DNA from: WFQV01 sp964611145
GTDB lineage: Bacteria; Bacteroidota; Ignavibacteria; Ignavibacteriales; Melioribacteraceae
Reading direction: 5' to 3'
NCBI GenBank assembly: GCA_964611145.1
Contig: CAZSYM010000012.1
Coordinates: 1 to 63,279 of the forward strand
DNA length: 63,279 nucleotides
The stretch's first letter is position 1. Each line of letters opens with the position of its first letter. Of the stretch, positions 17,954-27,029 are shown one piece after another. Position numbers and translations under genes: made by a program. The notes under the pieces were generated by a model. The model had not been told where the DNA came from. It ran no database searches and was given only the letters and a program-made list of their open reading frames with translations.

Positions 17954-19170
17954 TAAAATTCTCCTCTATAAAATAAATTGCGAGAAATTTTCTCGACCCC
18001 GTTTTTACCTATCGATGAGAGAATTCTCCGCGCATGTAAGAAAGTTTTGTATCGGTATTCGCTAAAAATAGGACTTTGGGAATCGAGGCTATTCAACTTA
18101 ACTCTACCCGAAGCATGAATAAACTCTCCGTTTCCAAGATAGATAGCCACATGGGTAATTCTCTCTTTAGTGGAATCTGTTGCTCGTTTTCCAAAAAAGA
18201 GCAAATCTCCGGGCTGGAGATTATCTAGGCCTTGACTAATATCAACAGGCTCACCGGTCAAAACTTGCTGGGAAGCGTCTCTTTGCAGAAGAATCCCGTT
18301 CAGGAAATAAACAGTTTTGGTAAAACCGCTACAATCAAGCATCTTGGGAGAAGTGCCTCCCCATAAATATGGCGTGCCCATAAAACGAAAAGCAGTAGAA
18401 ATAATATCCCCAGCGCTAAGAGTCCGGGAATTAAGCCAATCTCCCCATTTTTGTGCTTCGCTCTTAGAAACATAAGCTGTTCGTCCGTCGGGATATTTTA
18501 CGCAATAAAATTCTCCCACCTCGTCAACCAACTCCAGAATATCTCCCGCCACGAGATCGGAAACATGGGGAGCATTCACATGAGGATTTTCAAAAGAATA
18601 TCCACATTCAGCCATATAAACTATCTTCTTCGCTTCCGCCCACTTTTTTATTCCTTTTTTTGTTTTCAATTCAATTGCATCAGCGTCCGTCCAAGCTATG
18701 TAACCATCAGGAGTTTGCACACGATACCAATCGTTTCTGGCTTCAAAAACTTTAAGTGGGGTACCTAAGAGCGCCTGTGTAGCAAGTTCTGCAGAATGTT
18801 GCGGTTTAGAACGTATGTTTATAACGGAAAGATTAGCTAAAGCATAAATTTTATTCCCCAAATTCTTATCAGGCAAAAGGACAAAATCTTCGAAAGCAAC
18901 CTTAAATGACTTAGCCATTCTCTTAATCGCCTCAAAAACCTGTGGTAAATTGGTTTTTCCCTTTATTTTGAACAGAGTATCGTCTTTTAAAATTTCAAAT
19001 TCGAAAATCGCCGTTCTTTTATCGGGTACAAATTTCTGACGTATTTTTTCTACTTGTGATTTTAAATCATTCATCTGGCTCTCTTGAGAAAAAGTTTGGG
19101 AATTTGGAACTAAAAAAAGGAAAATCATAAAGAGGAGCAAAATTTTATATTTCATTATTTCATCCTTCAT
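17953..19170 (-). CDS. NlpC/P60 endopeptidase with SH3-like domains (YkfC-like murein peptidase)
   Basis: 405 residues. A signal peptide follows the start; the Met at residue 6 (MKYKILLLF) is an equally good start. Two bacterial SH3-like domains lie at about 108-170 (INIRSKPQHSAELA, DWYRVQTPDGYIAW) and 185-240. The NlpC/P60 domain (about 252-390) has the catalytic Cys280 in LDCSGF, His340 in THVAIYLGNGEF and His352 in FIHASG. The layout SH3-SH3-NlpC/P60 is that of gamma-D-Glu-L-diamino acid endopeptidases that release L-Ala-D-Glu dipeptides. The next gene encodes the matching dipeptide epimerase and overlaps this one. The first gene of the minus-strand run that continues into the polysaccharide genes. 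Confidence 0.9.
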   Translation of the reverse strand: MKDEIMKYKILLLFMIFLFLVPNSQTFSQESQMNDLKSQVEKIRQKFVPDKRTAIFEFEILKDDTLFKIKGKTNLPQVFEAIKRMAKSFKVAFEDFVLLPDKNLGNKIYALANLSVINIRSKPQHSAELATQALLGTPLKVFEARNDWYRVQTPDGYIAWTDADAIELKTKKGIKKWAEAKKIVYMAECGYSFENPHVNAPHVSDLVAGDILELVDEVGEFYCVKYPDGRTAYVSKSEAQKWGDWLNSRTLSAGDIISTAFRFMGTPYLWGGTSPKMLDCSGFTKTVYFLNGILLQRDASQQVLTGEPVDISQGLDNLQPGDLLFFGKRATDSTKERITHVAIYLGNGEFIHASGRVKLNSLDSQSPIFSEYRYKTFLHARRILSSIGKNGVEKISRNLFYRGEF

Positions 19171-19365
19171 ATAAAAATGTTTGTGTCATTTAGAAAAATG
19201 ACCTTGAAACCAAAAAAAGTTTTGTTTTTTTAAAACAATAACATAAAGAAAATTGTTAAAAAATGTTCAAAAAAATTCATAATTTACGCATTCGAATTTT
19301 GAAACTTTTTGAACTCTGAAATCATCAAATCGCTTTGAATTTTTGGAAACAATAAAGGAGAGTGA

Positions 19366-19611
19366 ATGCTGGCACAACCAAAAGTAGTGATATTCACAAC
19401 ACCAACATGCAGATTTTGTAATGCCGCTAAAAGATATTTCAGAGAAAAAGGAATACGTTTCACGGACGTTGATGTTTCCCGCGACCGCAAGGCGGCTATG
19501 GACATGCAACGCCGTACCGGTCAAATGGGAGTTCCCGTTATATTGATTAATAACCGTCCCATTGTCGGGTTTGACAAACCGAAAATTAATAGAATGTTAA
19601 ATATCAAATAA
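19366..19611 (+). CDS. Glutaredoxin-like thiol-disulfide protein
   Basis: 81 residues with a thioredoxin fold. The active site is Cys15-Arg-Phe-Cys18 after VVIFTTPT, the cis-proline is in GVPVILINNRPIVGF, and the C-terminal helix is short, as in NrdH/glutaredoxin-like small redoxins. It starts behind AAAGGAGAG. Twelve nucleotides separate it from groES, so the two are very likely one transcript ended by the terminator at 19911-19938. The partner protein is not evident; redox buffering or ribonucleotide reductase reduction are possible. Confidence 0.9.
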   Translation: MLAQPKVVIFTTPTCRFCNAAKRYFREKGIRFTDVDVSRDRKAAMDMQRRTGQMGVPVILINNRPIVGFDKPKINRMLNIK

Positions 19612-19623
19612 GAGGAGGATATT

Positions 19624-19893
19624 ATGAAAGTAAAACCGTTGGATGACAGAGTGCTTGTTGAACCGATGGCTGAAGAAGAAAAGACTGCATCTGGAATCAT
19701 CATTCCCGATACTGCAAAAGAAAAACCGAGAATGGGCACCGTAATCGCGGTGGGTACAGACGAAGATTTAAAAGAAACCATCAAGGAAGGCGACAAAATT
19801 TTATTCGCAAAATACGGCGGCGAAGATATTACCGTTGACGGCACAGAATACAAGATAATTCAGCGCTCCGATATTTTGGCAATCGTAGAATAA
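19624..19893 (+). CDS. groES: Co-chaperonin GroES
   Basis: 89 residues, a little shorter than the usual 94-97. It has the N-terminal PLDDRVLVEP, the mobile-loop segment KTASGIIIPDTAKEKP that contacts GroEL, the GTVIAVG strand, VKEGDKILFAKYGGEDI-type roof region and the closing KIIQRSDILAIVE. It forms the heptameric lid of the GroEL chamber in the cytoplasm. A strong GAGGAGG ribosome site precedes the ATG. The unusual point is context: no groEL follows; a terminator closes the transcript 20 nt after the stop and the next gene is on the other strand. A second groES may exist beside groEL elsewhere. Confidence 0.96.
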   Translation: MKVKPLDDRVLVEPMAEEEKTASGIIIPDTAKEKPRMGTVIAVGTDEDLKETIKEGDKILFAKYGGEDITVDGTEYKIIQRSDILAIVE

Positions 19894-19910
19894 TAGTGCT
19901 TCTATTTACA

Positions 19911-19938
19911 AAAAGCCTCCTTTACGGGAGGCTTTTTT
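19911..19938. terminator. Bidirectional rho-independent terminator
   Basis: AAAAGCCTCC-TTTAC-GGGAGGC followed by TTTTTT on the plus strand; the A-run on the left gives a T-run on the minus strand. It lies between the convergent groES and REC-histidine kinase genes and can stop both transcripts. Confidence 0.85.
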
Positions 19939-19960
19939 ATTTTATCGAATCTCTAAATAC

Positions 19961-21238
19961 TTAGTTCAAAGGTAAGGAGAAATAAAATTTGCTCCCTTTC
20001 CCTACTTGGCTTTCCGCCCAGACTTTACCACCATGGCCTTCTACAATTTTCTTGACAATATTTAATCCCAAGCCCGTACTCGATTCGCCACCTGTGGTTT
20101 GCGCGCTTGTTCTGCTAAATGGCTTAAAAAGTAATCCCATTTCATTCTCGGGTATACCTTGCCCATGGTCTTCAACGCAAATCTCAACCTCGTTATCTCT
20201 TTTCACGAAGTGAATATCTATGTCAGTTTCGGGATAAGAATATTTAATTGCGTTGGAAATTAAATTATGCATTACCTGTTCTATTTTAACGGGGTCAATG
20301 TTTAGTATCAATTCCTTAACCCCTCCGTCGTGAAAATTAAGCTTCATGGATTTTTTTTCAGCCGCAATTTGATTATAGACAATGGATTTTTTTACGATAT
20401 CAACAATATCACTCTCTTTCTTATTAAGAACTAATTCCCCAGACTCAATAACTGCCACGTTCAATAAATCATTCAACAGATGCAATACAAAATCGCTGGA
20501 CCTACGAATAATCCCAATAAATTCTTTAACTTCTTCATCCAATTCGTTTCCGAAGTCCTCCAAAATCAACTGCGAATAAGAAAGAATTAGCCCTACTGGA
20601 TTACGAATATCATGAGCCGCCATACGGAGAAACTTATTTTTGTCTTCGTTCAATTTCTGAAGTTCCAGATTTTTTTTCGCCAACTCTTTGTGCATTTGTG
20701 TAAGCTTTTTATTCGCCTCGGCTAATTCTTTATTTTTAAGAATTGCATTTTCATAAGTAGAAAGGAGCAAATCAAGAATTTGTATCTTATCCGAATTAAT
20801 AAAATATTTTTTACCTCCAAAATTAATCTCTATCCCTACATCAGTATGCGAATATTTTTTTCTTATTTCATAATTAAGAAGGATATAATTTATTCGAGAT
20901 ATTAGCACCTCGGGATTGTACGGTTTTGTCATAAAATTGTCCGCCCCAGCTTCCAATCCTTTGATTACGTCTGAGGGATCAGAAAGAGTGGTCAGGAGCA
21001 TAACAGGAATATGTTTAGTAGTTTCTCCTTTTTTAATTTCCTTACAAAGTTCATATCCACTCATTTCAGGCATAACTATATCCGTGATGACCAAAGAAGG
21101 CAAAGTTTCACGAATTTTCTTCAGAGCCTCTTTCCCGTTTATAGCAAAGTCGTAATTAAACCCCGCTTCCTCGAGAATAATCTTCAGTTGCTCTAACTGA
21201 GTAGGGCTATCCTCCACGATAAAAACTTTCTTTTCCAT
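19961..21238 (-). CDS. Response-regulator/histidine-kinase protein at the end of the chemosensory operon
   Basis: 425 residues. The N-terminal receiver (1-120) has the acidic ED pair at 9-10, phospho-acceptor Asp53 in ITDIVMP and the switch Lys in MTKPY. A middle segment (125-200) contains a coiled coil. HisKA has His209 in AAHDIRNP. The HATPase domain is complete: HNLISNAIKYS (N box), DHGQGIP (G1), GLGLNIVKK (G2). It has no membrane segment, so it is a cytoplasmic kinase likely switched by phosphotransfer from the CheA to its receiver. The gene begins directly after cheB with no spacer. In Wsp systems the equivalent last gene encodes the diguanylate cyclase WspR; here a kinase fills that place, so a further phosphorelay partner must lie elsewhere. 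Confidence 0.92.
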   Translation of the reverse strand: MEKKVFIVEDSPTQLEQLKIILEEAGFNYDFAINGKEALKKIRETLPSLVITDIVMPEMSGYELCKEIKKGETTKHIPVMLLTTLSDPSDVIKGLEAGADNFMTKPYNPEVLISRINYILLNYEIRKKYSHTDVGIEINFGGKKYFINSDKIQILDLLLSTYENAILKNKELAEANKKLTQMHKELAKKNLELQKLNEDKNKFLRMAAHDIRNPVGLILSYSQLILEDFGNELDEEVKEFIGIIRRSSDFVLHLLNDLLNVAVIESGELVLNKKESDIVDIVKKSIVYNQIAAEKKSMKLNFHDGGVKELILNIDPVKIEQVMHNLISNAIKYSYPETDIDIHFVKRDNEVEICVEDHGQGIPENEMGLLFKPFSRTSAQTTGGESSTGLGLNIVKKIVEGHGGKVWAESQVGKGSKFYFSLPLN

Positions 21239-22294
21239 TTATTTCCTCCCGCTTTTATTTAATAATTCTGCTATTTCTTTAGGCGAAAGGACATAAGAAA
21301 TTCCTCCCCTTACGATAGCTTCGTTTGGCATTCCAAATATCGTAGAAGTTTTTTCATCCTGAGCTATAGTAAGTCCGCCATTTGCTTTTATGTCCCCAAT
21401 TTCTTCCGCTCCGTCTCTCCCCATTCCTGTAAGAATAATAGCAATAACATCATCCCTAAAATTCTTTGCTAAAGATTCAAAAAAAACGGAGACGGAAGGT
21501 TTACAGCTATGCCGAGAAGGTAAATCCAAGAGGCGTACGGTCAAATCACTGTCAATTGTGAGGTGAAAATTATCGGGTGCGAAATATATCTTACCAGGCA
21601 AAAGTTTCTCACCTGCTTTTGCCACCACAACCTCTAATTCCGACACTGAATTCAGCCATTCAACCAGATTAGTCAAAAAGCCCGGTGCAATATGCTGCAC
21701 CACAGCAATGGGGAAATTAAGATCTGCGTGCAATCGGCTAAAAATTTCATATAGGGTCTGAGGACCTCCCGTAGAAGAGCCAATTGCTGCGAGTTTCCAC
21801 GTTTTACCTCGCTTACTGTCCTCGGTTAAAGTTTTTAATAATTTCTTGTTTACAACCTTATGAATTCTATTGGTCTTAACACGCCTATGCACCTTTACAT
21901 TTGCCAAAATTTTCAATTCCCTTCTTAATCTCCGCGCATAATTCTCAAATTCTGGGGAATTGAAACCTACAGGTTTTTCAAAGACTTCAACCGCCCCTTC
22001 CTCAAAAGCTTTGAAGGTAGTTTCCTTGTTTTTGGGATCAAAAAGGGTACTCATAATCACAATAGGAGTTGGATTTTCTGCCATAATTTCCCGGGTGGCA
22101 TACAAACCATCTTTGCCCTTAAGATTTACATCCATTGTAATAACGTGGGGACGCCTTTCACGAGCCAGTTTCACGGCTTCTTCTCCGGATTCCGCTTCGC
22201 CCACTATTTCAAACTCTTTATCTTCTTCCAGAATAGCTTTGATTACTTCTCGAACAACCTTGGAATCTTCTACTATCAAAATTCTAATCATCAT
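21239..22294 (-). CDS. cheB: CheB protein-glutamate methylesterase
   Basis: 351 residues. Receiver domain at 1-125 with Asp55 in VITMDVNL. The methylesterase domain (about 165-345) has its triad in place: Ser in IGSSTGGPQ, His in VVQHIAPGF and Asp in GMGRDGAE. It removes methyl or amide groups from receptor glutamates and resets adaptation. It lies 12 nt after the CheA-REC gene and touches the following kinase gene. In Wsp systems the CheB homologue (WspF) restrains the pathway. Confidence 0.96.
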   Translation of the reverse strand: MMIRILIVEDSKVVREVIKAILEEDKEFEIVGEAESGEEAVKLARERRPHVITMDVNLKGKDGLYATREIMAENPTPIVIMSTLFDPKNKETTFKAFEEGAVEVFEKPVGFNSPEFENYARRLRRELKILANVKVHRRVKTNRIHKVVNKKLLKTLTEDSKRGKTWKLAAIGSSTGGPQTLYEIFSRLHADLNFPIAVVQHIAPGFLTNLVEWLNSVSELEVVVAKAGEKLLPGKIYFAPDNFHLTIDSDLTVRLLDLPSRHSCKPSVSVFFESLAKNFRDDVIAIILTGMGRDGAEEIGDIKANGGLTIAQDEKTSTIFGMPNEAIVRGGISYVLSPKEIAELLNKSGRK

Positions 22295-22306
22295 TTAACT
22301 CCCTCA

Positions 22307-24643
22307 TTAAATCAAACTTTCAATAACATCCAAAAGTGTTTGTTGTTCAAAATCGCTTTTTACAATATAAGCATTTGCACCCACTTCTATTCCTTTTTCC
22401 TTATGTTCTTGCTTCTCCAGACCAGTTACAAGTACAAGGGGCAAATCTTTAAGTTTTTCCGATTGCCTTATTTTAGCAGTAAGTTGAAAGCCGTCTAATC
22501 GTGGCATTTCCACATCCGAAACAATTAAATCGAAGGGTGTTTCGTTTGCCATGGTCCACGCTTCCAGACCATCTTTTGCCGTTTTTACTTCATAACCACG
22601 AGCTGCAAGGATATCGCTAATCAACACGCGCGATGTTATGGAATCGTCCACCACCAAAATTCTTTTTTTTCTTTCTTTTTTCGCCTTCATTCCACTTTGT
22701 GCTGCTAACTGCTTTCCTCCTCCTTTTTTAATTGCATCAAAAATATATTTAGTATCAAGAACAGGAATAATTTCTCCCGTGGACGAGATGGTTACCCCCG
22801 AAACGAAAGCCAATTTCACAAAGTTTTTAGGTAAGGGTTTAAAAAGTATTTCCTGTTCTTTAATTATCTCATCAACTTGCACAGCAAGCTTTCCATTAAG
22901 ATTCTTCAAAATCACAATGTTCACTTTTCCTTTACCACTCTCGGAACTTTCAATGTTAAGAATATTAGCCAAATGTCCCAAGGAAACAAATTCGCCTTCA
23001 AATCGAATGACTTTTTTTCCTTCCAATGTACGTATTTTATCGGGTGAAATTCTTAAAACACTCTGCAAAGAAGCAGAATTAAAAATAAATTTTTTCCCGC
23101 CAACTGAGACCAAAACTCCTCTAAAGGTAGCCACAGTAACAGGCACCACAAGCGAAAACTTTGTGCCGGTATTAATCTTAGTATCAATGGAAATACTCCC
23201 TCCAAGAGCAAGAATCTTTTCTTTAACAATCGCCATTCCTAAACCGCGTCCCGAAATTTCCGTTACGATTTCTGCAGTAGAAAAATCGGATTCAAAAATG
23301 AAAGCAAGAATCTCTCTTTCACTAAGTTCTTCTGCTTTCTCCTCGTCCACCAATCCTTTTCGTATAGCTTTTTCTTTTATTTTTTGAACGTCAATCCCTC
23401 TCCCGTCGTCGGAAACTATTATCTCAACATCCTGGCCGTTTTTTTGCAAAATTTCCAGTCGAATCATTCCTTTAGGCGGTTTTCCACGATTTTCTCTTTC
23501 CTCCGGTTTTTCTATCCCATGATCAACAGCATTGCGCAACAAATGTATTAATGGGTCTCTTAACTCTTCCAAAATCCGTTTGTCGATTTCAATATTTTCT
23601 CCGCTTATTATCAATTCTACTTTCTTACCTAAATCGGTCGCTAAATCGTGAATCATTAACGGAAATTGCTCGGTAAAAAGACTAAAAGGAAGCATCAGTG
23701 ATTCTTTTATTCGAGTTTCAAGCCGATAATGAATGTCCGAAAGATTTTTTTCTTGAGAAATAAACCCCGAATGAATTTCGTGAAGACTCTTTGAAACCTC
23801 CTCTATCACATATTTATTAAATTCTATTAACTCAAAAACATTTCTTATCTTCAAAAAGAGTTCTTTATCATTATTTTCTTGCACAAAAGTATTTTTTAAT
23901 ATTTCCAACAAAAATCTGTTCTTGCTCCACTTATTATGCAATTCCTCCAGTAGTAAAATTACAGATTCAAGAGAAAGAGAGCTTTCTTCAAAAGCATTTT
24001 TGACGGGGATTAACTCCTCAACAGCAAGTAGAATTTTCTCCAGTTTTTCCGCCGGTATTCTAATAGTATCTATTTTTCTTATTTCTTTCTTTCTATGCTG
24101 AGGGATTTTCGAAACTTCAGAACTTGGTTTTTCTTCTTGTTTTACAATTGTTTCATGTGGAGGCATTTCCTTCTTTTCTTCCGGGACCTCACGTGCTCCC
24201 AGTTCCGTGCTCCCCTCTTTATTTTCATCCTTCCCTTTTTCTTGCTCCAGGAATAATTCTATTTCTGCAATTTGTTTTTCCAAATCATCGAGCATCAGAA
24301 TCTTATTGTTTTCGTCCTCTTCATAAATATAATTCTCAATCAAAGAAAGTCCCTTTTGAACAACAGCAAACATATTTTCAGAGGATTTAATTTCTCCTTT
24401 TTTAAGAGAAGAGAAAACATTTTCAACGCTTTGACAAAGCTCCACAATATCCGCAAGATTCACAGCCCGAGCGGCACCTTTCAAGCTATGGGCATCACGA
24501 TAAATTTCTTCCAAAAGCTCGGGGGCTATTTCTCCCTTCGAAGAATTTTCCAATTCCAACAAGCCATTACGAATATTGCTGAGGTGCTCGCTTGCTTCTT
24601 CCTTGAATGTAGCAAGGAGTCTTTGTTTAAGCTTGTCGTTCAT
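22307..24643 (-). CDS. cheA: CheA histidine kinase with C-terminal receiver (WspE/FrzE type)
   Basis: 778 residues. The Hpt domain has phosphorylatable His52 in DAHSLKGAARAV. A charged linker (about 130-190) without a recognisable P2 domain follows, then the dimerisation domain, the HATPase (LIHLLRNAVDHGIEKPEER, VSDDGRGID, ISGRGLGMAIVKEK), the CheW-like P5 domain (about 505-630), and a C-terminal receiver with VVDDSITSR and Asp in IVSDVEMPRLDGF. Fusion to a receiver and lack of P2 are features of alternative (non-flagellar) chemosensory kinases such as WspE and FrzE. It overlaps the receptor gene by 17 nt and so is translationally coupled to it. Confidence 0.95.
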   Translation of the reverse strand: MNDKLKQRLLATFKEEASEHLSNIRNGLLELENSSKGEIAPELLEEIYRDAHSLKGAARAVNLADIVELCQSVENVFSSLKKGEIKSSENMFAVVQKGLSLIENYIYEEDENNKILMLDDLEKQIAEIELFLEQEKGKDENKEGSTELGAREVPEEKKEMPPHETIVKQEEKPSSEVSKIPQHRKKEIRKIDTIRIPAEKLEKILLAVEELIPVKNAFEESSLSLESVILLLEELHNKWSKNRFLLEILKNTFVQENNDKELFLKIRNVFELIEFNKYVIEEVSKSLHEIHSGFISQEKNLSDIHYRLETRIKESLMLPFSLFTEQFPLMIHDLATDLGKKVELIISGENIEIDKRILEELRDPLIHLLRNAVDHGIEKPEERENRGKPPKGMIRLEILQKNGQDVEIIVSDDGRGIDVQKIKEKAIRKGLVDEEKAEELSEREILAFIFESDFSTAEIVTEISGRGLGMAIVKEKILALGGSISIDTKINTGTKFSLVVPVTVATFRGVLVSVGGKKFIFNSASLQSVLRISPDKIRTLEGKKVIRFEGEFVSLGHLANILNIESSESGKGKVNIVILKNLNGKLAVQVDEIIKEQEILFKPLPKNFVKLAFVSGVTISSTGEIIPVLDTKYIFDAIKKGGGKQLAAQSGMKAKKERKKRILVVDDSITSRVLISDILAARGYEVKTAKDGLEAWTMANETPFDLIVSDVEMPRLDGFQLTAKIRQSEKLKDLPLVLVTGLEKQEHKEKGIEVGANAYIVKSDFEQQTLLDVIESLI

Positions 24644-26408
24644 CGTCCAGCCTAAAATTACTTACTATTTTTTCCAATTCCTCCCCTATTTCTTTAATCA
24701 AAGCCGCGGCATCACTCAATTGACGAGAAGCCTCGGCGTTTTGTTCGCTTGCCGTTTTTATTGTTCCCATCACTTCGGCAATTTGCGTCATTCCCATATT
24801 TTGCTCTTTTGTGGTAAGAGAATTTTGCTTTACTACATCGCGAACTTTTGCAAGTGAAGTTGTCAATTTTTCTATTACTTCGCTAGCTAATGCCGCTTGT
24901 TCGGTTTGTTCATGTATTACCTTTTCTCCTTTTTCAGTAGCAAGCACCGCATTATTTATTCCGTTTTGGATTTCGTTCAAAATATTTTTAATCTTTTCGG
25001 TTGCCTGTTTGGACTGGTCTGCGAGGGATTTTATTTCCTGCGCCACAACGACAAAGCTTTTACCTTCCTCGCCTGCTCTGGCAGCTTCTATAGCGGCATT
25101 GACTGCCAAGAGGTTCGATTGTTCGGCAATATCTTTCACCCAATTAACAATCTCCCCAATTTCTTGATTGTGCTCAGAAAGACGTAAAATATTTTGAGAA
25201 GCAACTCCTATTTGTTCCTTAATTATCTCAAATCCTTTTAATGCTTCCGCAATTGTTTCTGCTCCATGCTCCCCAGCTTCCTCTGCTTCGTCGGCAATTT
25301 CTACAGCCTCTCCCGACTTGTTAAGCAATATTTCACTTGTTTTTCTTACTTCCTCCACCGTCGAAGTTGTTTCACTTATTGCACTAGAGGTCTCCGCAAT
25401 ACTAGCGGTAATTTCTCCAATCGTAGAATTTATCTGAGCGGCAGAGCTACCAAGTTTTGAAATTTCCTCCTTGATAATTTTTACATATTTATCTAAGTGT
25501 TCTATCATCTTATTTATAGAATGGGCAAAGGCATCTTTCTCAGACATAGGTTGCATTTTGCTAGTCAAAATGCCAAAAGCAACCTTCTTAGAAATTTGGG
25601 CGACTTCCGTTAAACGTTCGTGCATTGCCACAAAGCTCTTAAACAATGCCCCTATTTCATCTTTCCGTTCGGCTACTTCTATTTTCTTATTTAACTCCCC
25701 GCGTGTTATTGCCCCCACAATATCCGACAAATATCCTAAGGGCTTTATTATACTCGAAACATTCGCAAAATAAAAAGCAACAATAATCAAAAAGAAAATA
25801 AAAATGAATACTACCGATTCCCAGAAGATTTCTTCATTGGAAAAAATCAATTGACCATTGAGATCATTTATATTATTTAAGACAAAGGAAGAAAGGTTCT
25901 TTATACTTTGTTGTAATGGGAAAAAATCCGAATCTCCATAAAAATTATACCGAGCAAATGCTTGTTTGATTTTATTTTGACGTATTAAATCAATCTCCTT
26001 TAACTTTGAATTCTTATACTTAAAAAAATTGTTTTTAACATTTTCCACCATATTCCGAAGTCCGGGATATTTTTCCGCCAGTTTCTCGAATTTTGCGATA
26101 CTTAAATTAAATTCATTCTCAATTTCCTTAACTTTTCTATCATAACTTTCGTAAGAAAAGCCTTTCGGATTTCTTTCAATTCCCAGCAACTCTATTTCGA
26201 AATTGACCAATTTGCTAGTAAAGGAAACCGAAAATTCCTGTGCATTTGCAAGCGTTTCCTGAATTTCTGTAGTCGCCTCTTCGGAAAACCTCATATTTTT
26301 AAAAACCATAAAAGCCTGCAGCACAAGAAGAACCACAATTATGGCAGATGGTATTAACACCTTAAGTCTCAACGACATGTTCTCGGTAATTTTTTTAAAA
26401 TACTTCAT
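24627..26408 (-). CDS. Methyl-accepting chemotaxis receptor
   Basis: 593 residues. Transmembrane helices at about 14-33 and 200-222 enclose a 165-residue periplasmic helical sensor domain (4HB-type or similar). HAMP follows (IIKPLGYLSDIVGAITRGELNKKIEVAERKDEIG), then the long cytoplasmic coiled coil with the conserved hairpin tip EIVNWVKDIAEQSNLLAVNAAIEAARAGEEGKSFVVVA. No C-terminal NWETF-type pentapeptide is seen. It is the only receptor in the operon and is coupled to cheA by overlap, so it is the dedicated input, as WspA is for surface sensing. The signal is unknown. Confidence 0.95.
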   Translation of the reverse strand: MKYFKKITENMSLRLKVLIPSAIIVVLLVLQAFMVFKNMRFSEEATTEIQETLANAQEFSVSFTSKLVNFEIELLGIERNPKGFSYESYDRKVKEIENEFNLSIAKFEKLAEKYPGLRNMVENVKNNFFKYKNSKLKEIDLIRQNKIKQAFARYNFYGDSDFFPLQQSIKNLSSFVLNNINDLNGQLIFSNEEIFWESVVFIFIFFLIIVAFYFANVSSIIKPLGYLSDIVGAITRGELNKKIEVAERKDEIGALFKSFVAMHERLTEVAQISKKVAFGILTSKMQPMSEKDAFAHSINKMIEHLDKYVKIIKEEISKLGSSAAQINSTIGEITASIAETSSAISETTSTVEEVRKTSEILLNKSGEAVEIADEAEEAGEHGAETIAEALKGFEIIKEQIGVASQNILRLSEHNQEIGEIVNWVKDIAEQSNLLAVNAAIEAARAGEEGKSFVVVAQEIKSLADQSKQATEKIKNILNEIQNGINNAVLATEKGEKVIHEQTEQAALASEVIEKLTTSLAKVRDVVKQNSLTTKEQNMGMTQIAEVMGTIKTASEQNAEASRQLSDAAALIKEIGEELEKIVSNFRLDDERQA

Positions 26409-26426
26409 TGTTAGTCTCCTTCTTTC

Positions 26427-27026
26427 TTAATCTTCCGTTTTTATTATTAAAGACGGACTTTCTACTAATTTTTGTACATCCAATAAAATCAATCCTTCTC
26501 TGTCAATCCCTTTTAAAAATTTAGTTAAATTTTCCCCAAAGCCCGTTAGATCTTTTGTTAAAGAATTTAAGTTTATTTCTTTTATTCCGACTATTTCGTC
26601 TGTCAAAATTCCCACCTCGAAGTCTTTCCCTCCTAAAACAATCACTTCGCCCCGAGAATTAATTTCATTTTCTTCAAGCCCCAAAAATTTTTTCAAATTT
26701 AGCACAGGCAAAATATTTCCCCTAAGATTCACAACTCCCACAAAAATTGATGGCAGCCCAGGTAAACTCGTAAAACTACGAAGGTTAAAGCTCTCTAAAG
26801 CCTCACGAGCTTCAATCCCATAGTGTTCATCGTTCAACTTAAATTCAACCACATCAATTTCCGAAACTTTTGAGAGACCAAATAAAGAAATTCGGGCGTA
26901 TTTTATAGTCCTACTTTGGATTTTTTCTTTTTCCTCTTTATTAAGGCGTACAAAAAATCTCTCAACAATCGCTCTGTTGTCCATAGATACTTTTGCCCTT
27001 CTCTCTTTGTCGTTTTTTCTTTTCAT
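26427..27026 (-). CDS. cheW: CheW coupling protein with N-terminal extension
   Basis: 199 residues. The CheW beta-barrel spans about 58-190: DVVEFKLNDEHYGIEAREALESF, SLPGLPSIFVGVVNLRGNILPVLNLKKFLGL, GILTDEIVGI. The first 55 residues are a basic, charged extension not typical for CheW; an alternative start is Met15 (MDNRAIVERF). It couples the receptor to CheA on the inner membrane. It is 3 nt after the CheR gene and 18 nt before the receptor gene. Second CheW of the operon, as in Wsp (WspB and WspD). Confidence 0.92.
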   Translation of the reverse strand: MKRKNDKERRAKVSMDNRAIVERFFVRLNKEEKEKIQSRTIKYARISLFGLSKVSEIDVVEFKLNDEHYGIEAREALESFNLRSFTSLPGLPSIFVGVVNLRGNILPVLNLKKFLGLEENEINSRGEVIVLGGKDFEVGILTDEIVGIKEINLNSLTKDLTGFGENLTKFLKGIDREGLILLDVQKLVESPSLIIKTED

Positions 27027-27029
27027 CGA

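Noticed and set aside
19171..19365. Possible CIRCE element or heat-shock promoter before grx-groES
   Set aside because: No TTAGCACTC-N9-GAGTGCTAA sequence and no convincing heat-shock consensus; only AT-rich DNA with scattered TTGAAA words.
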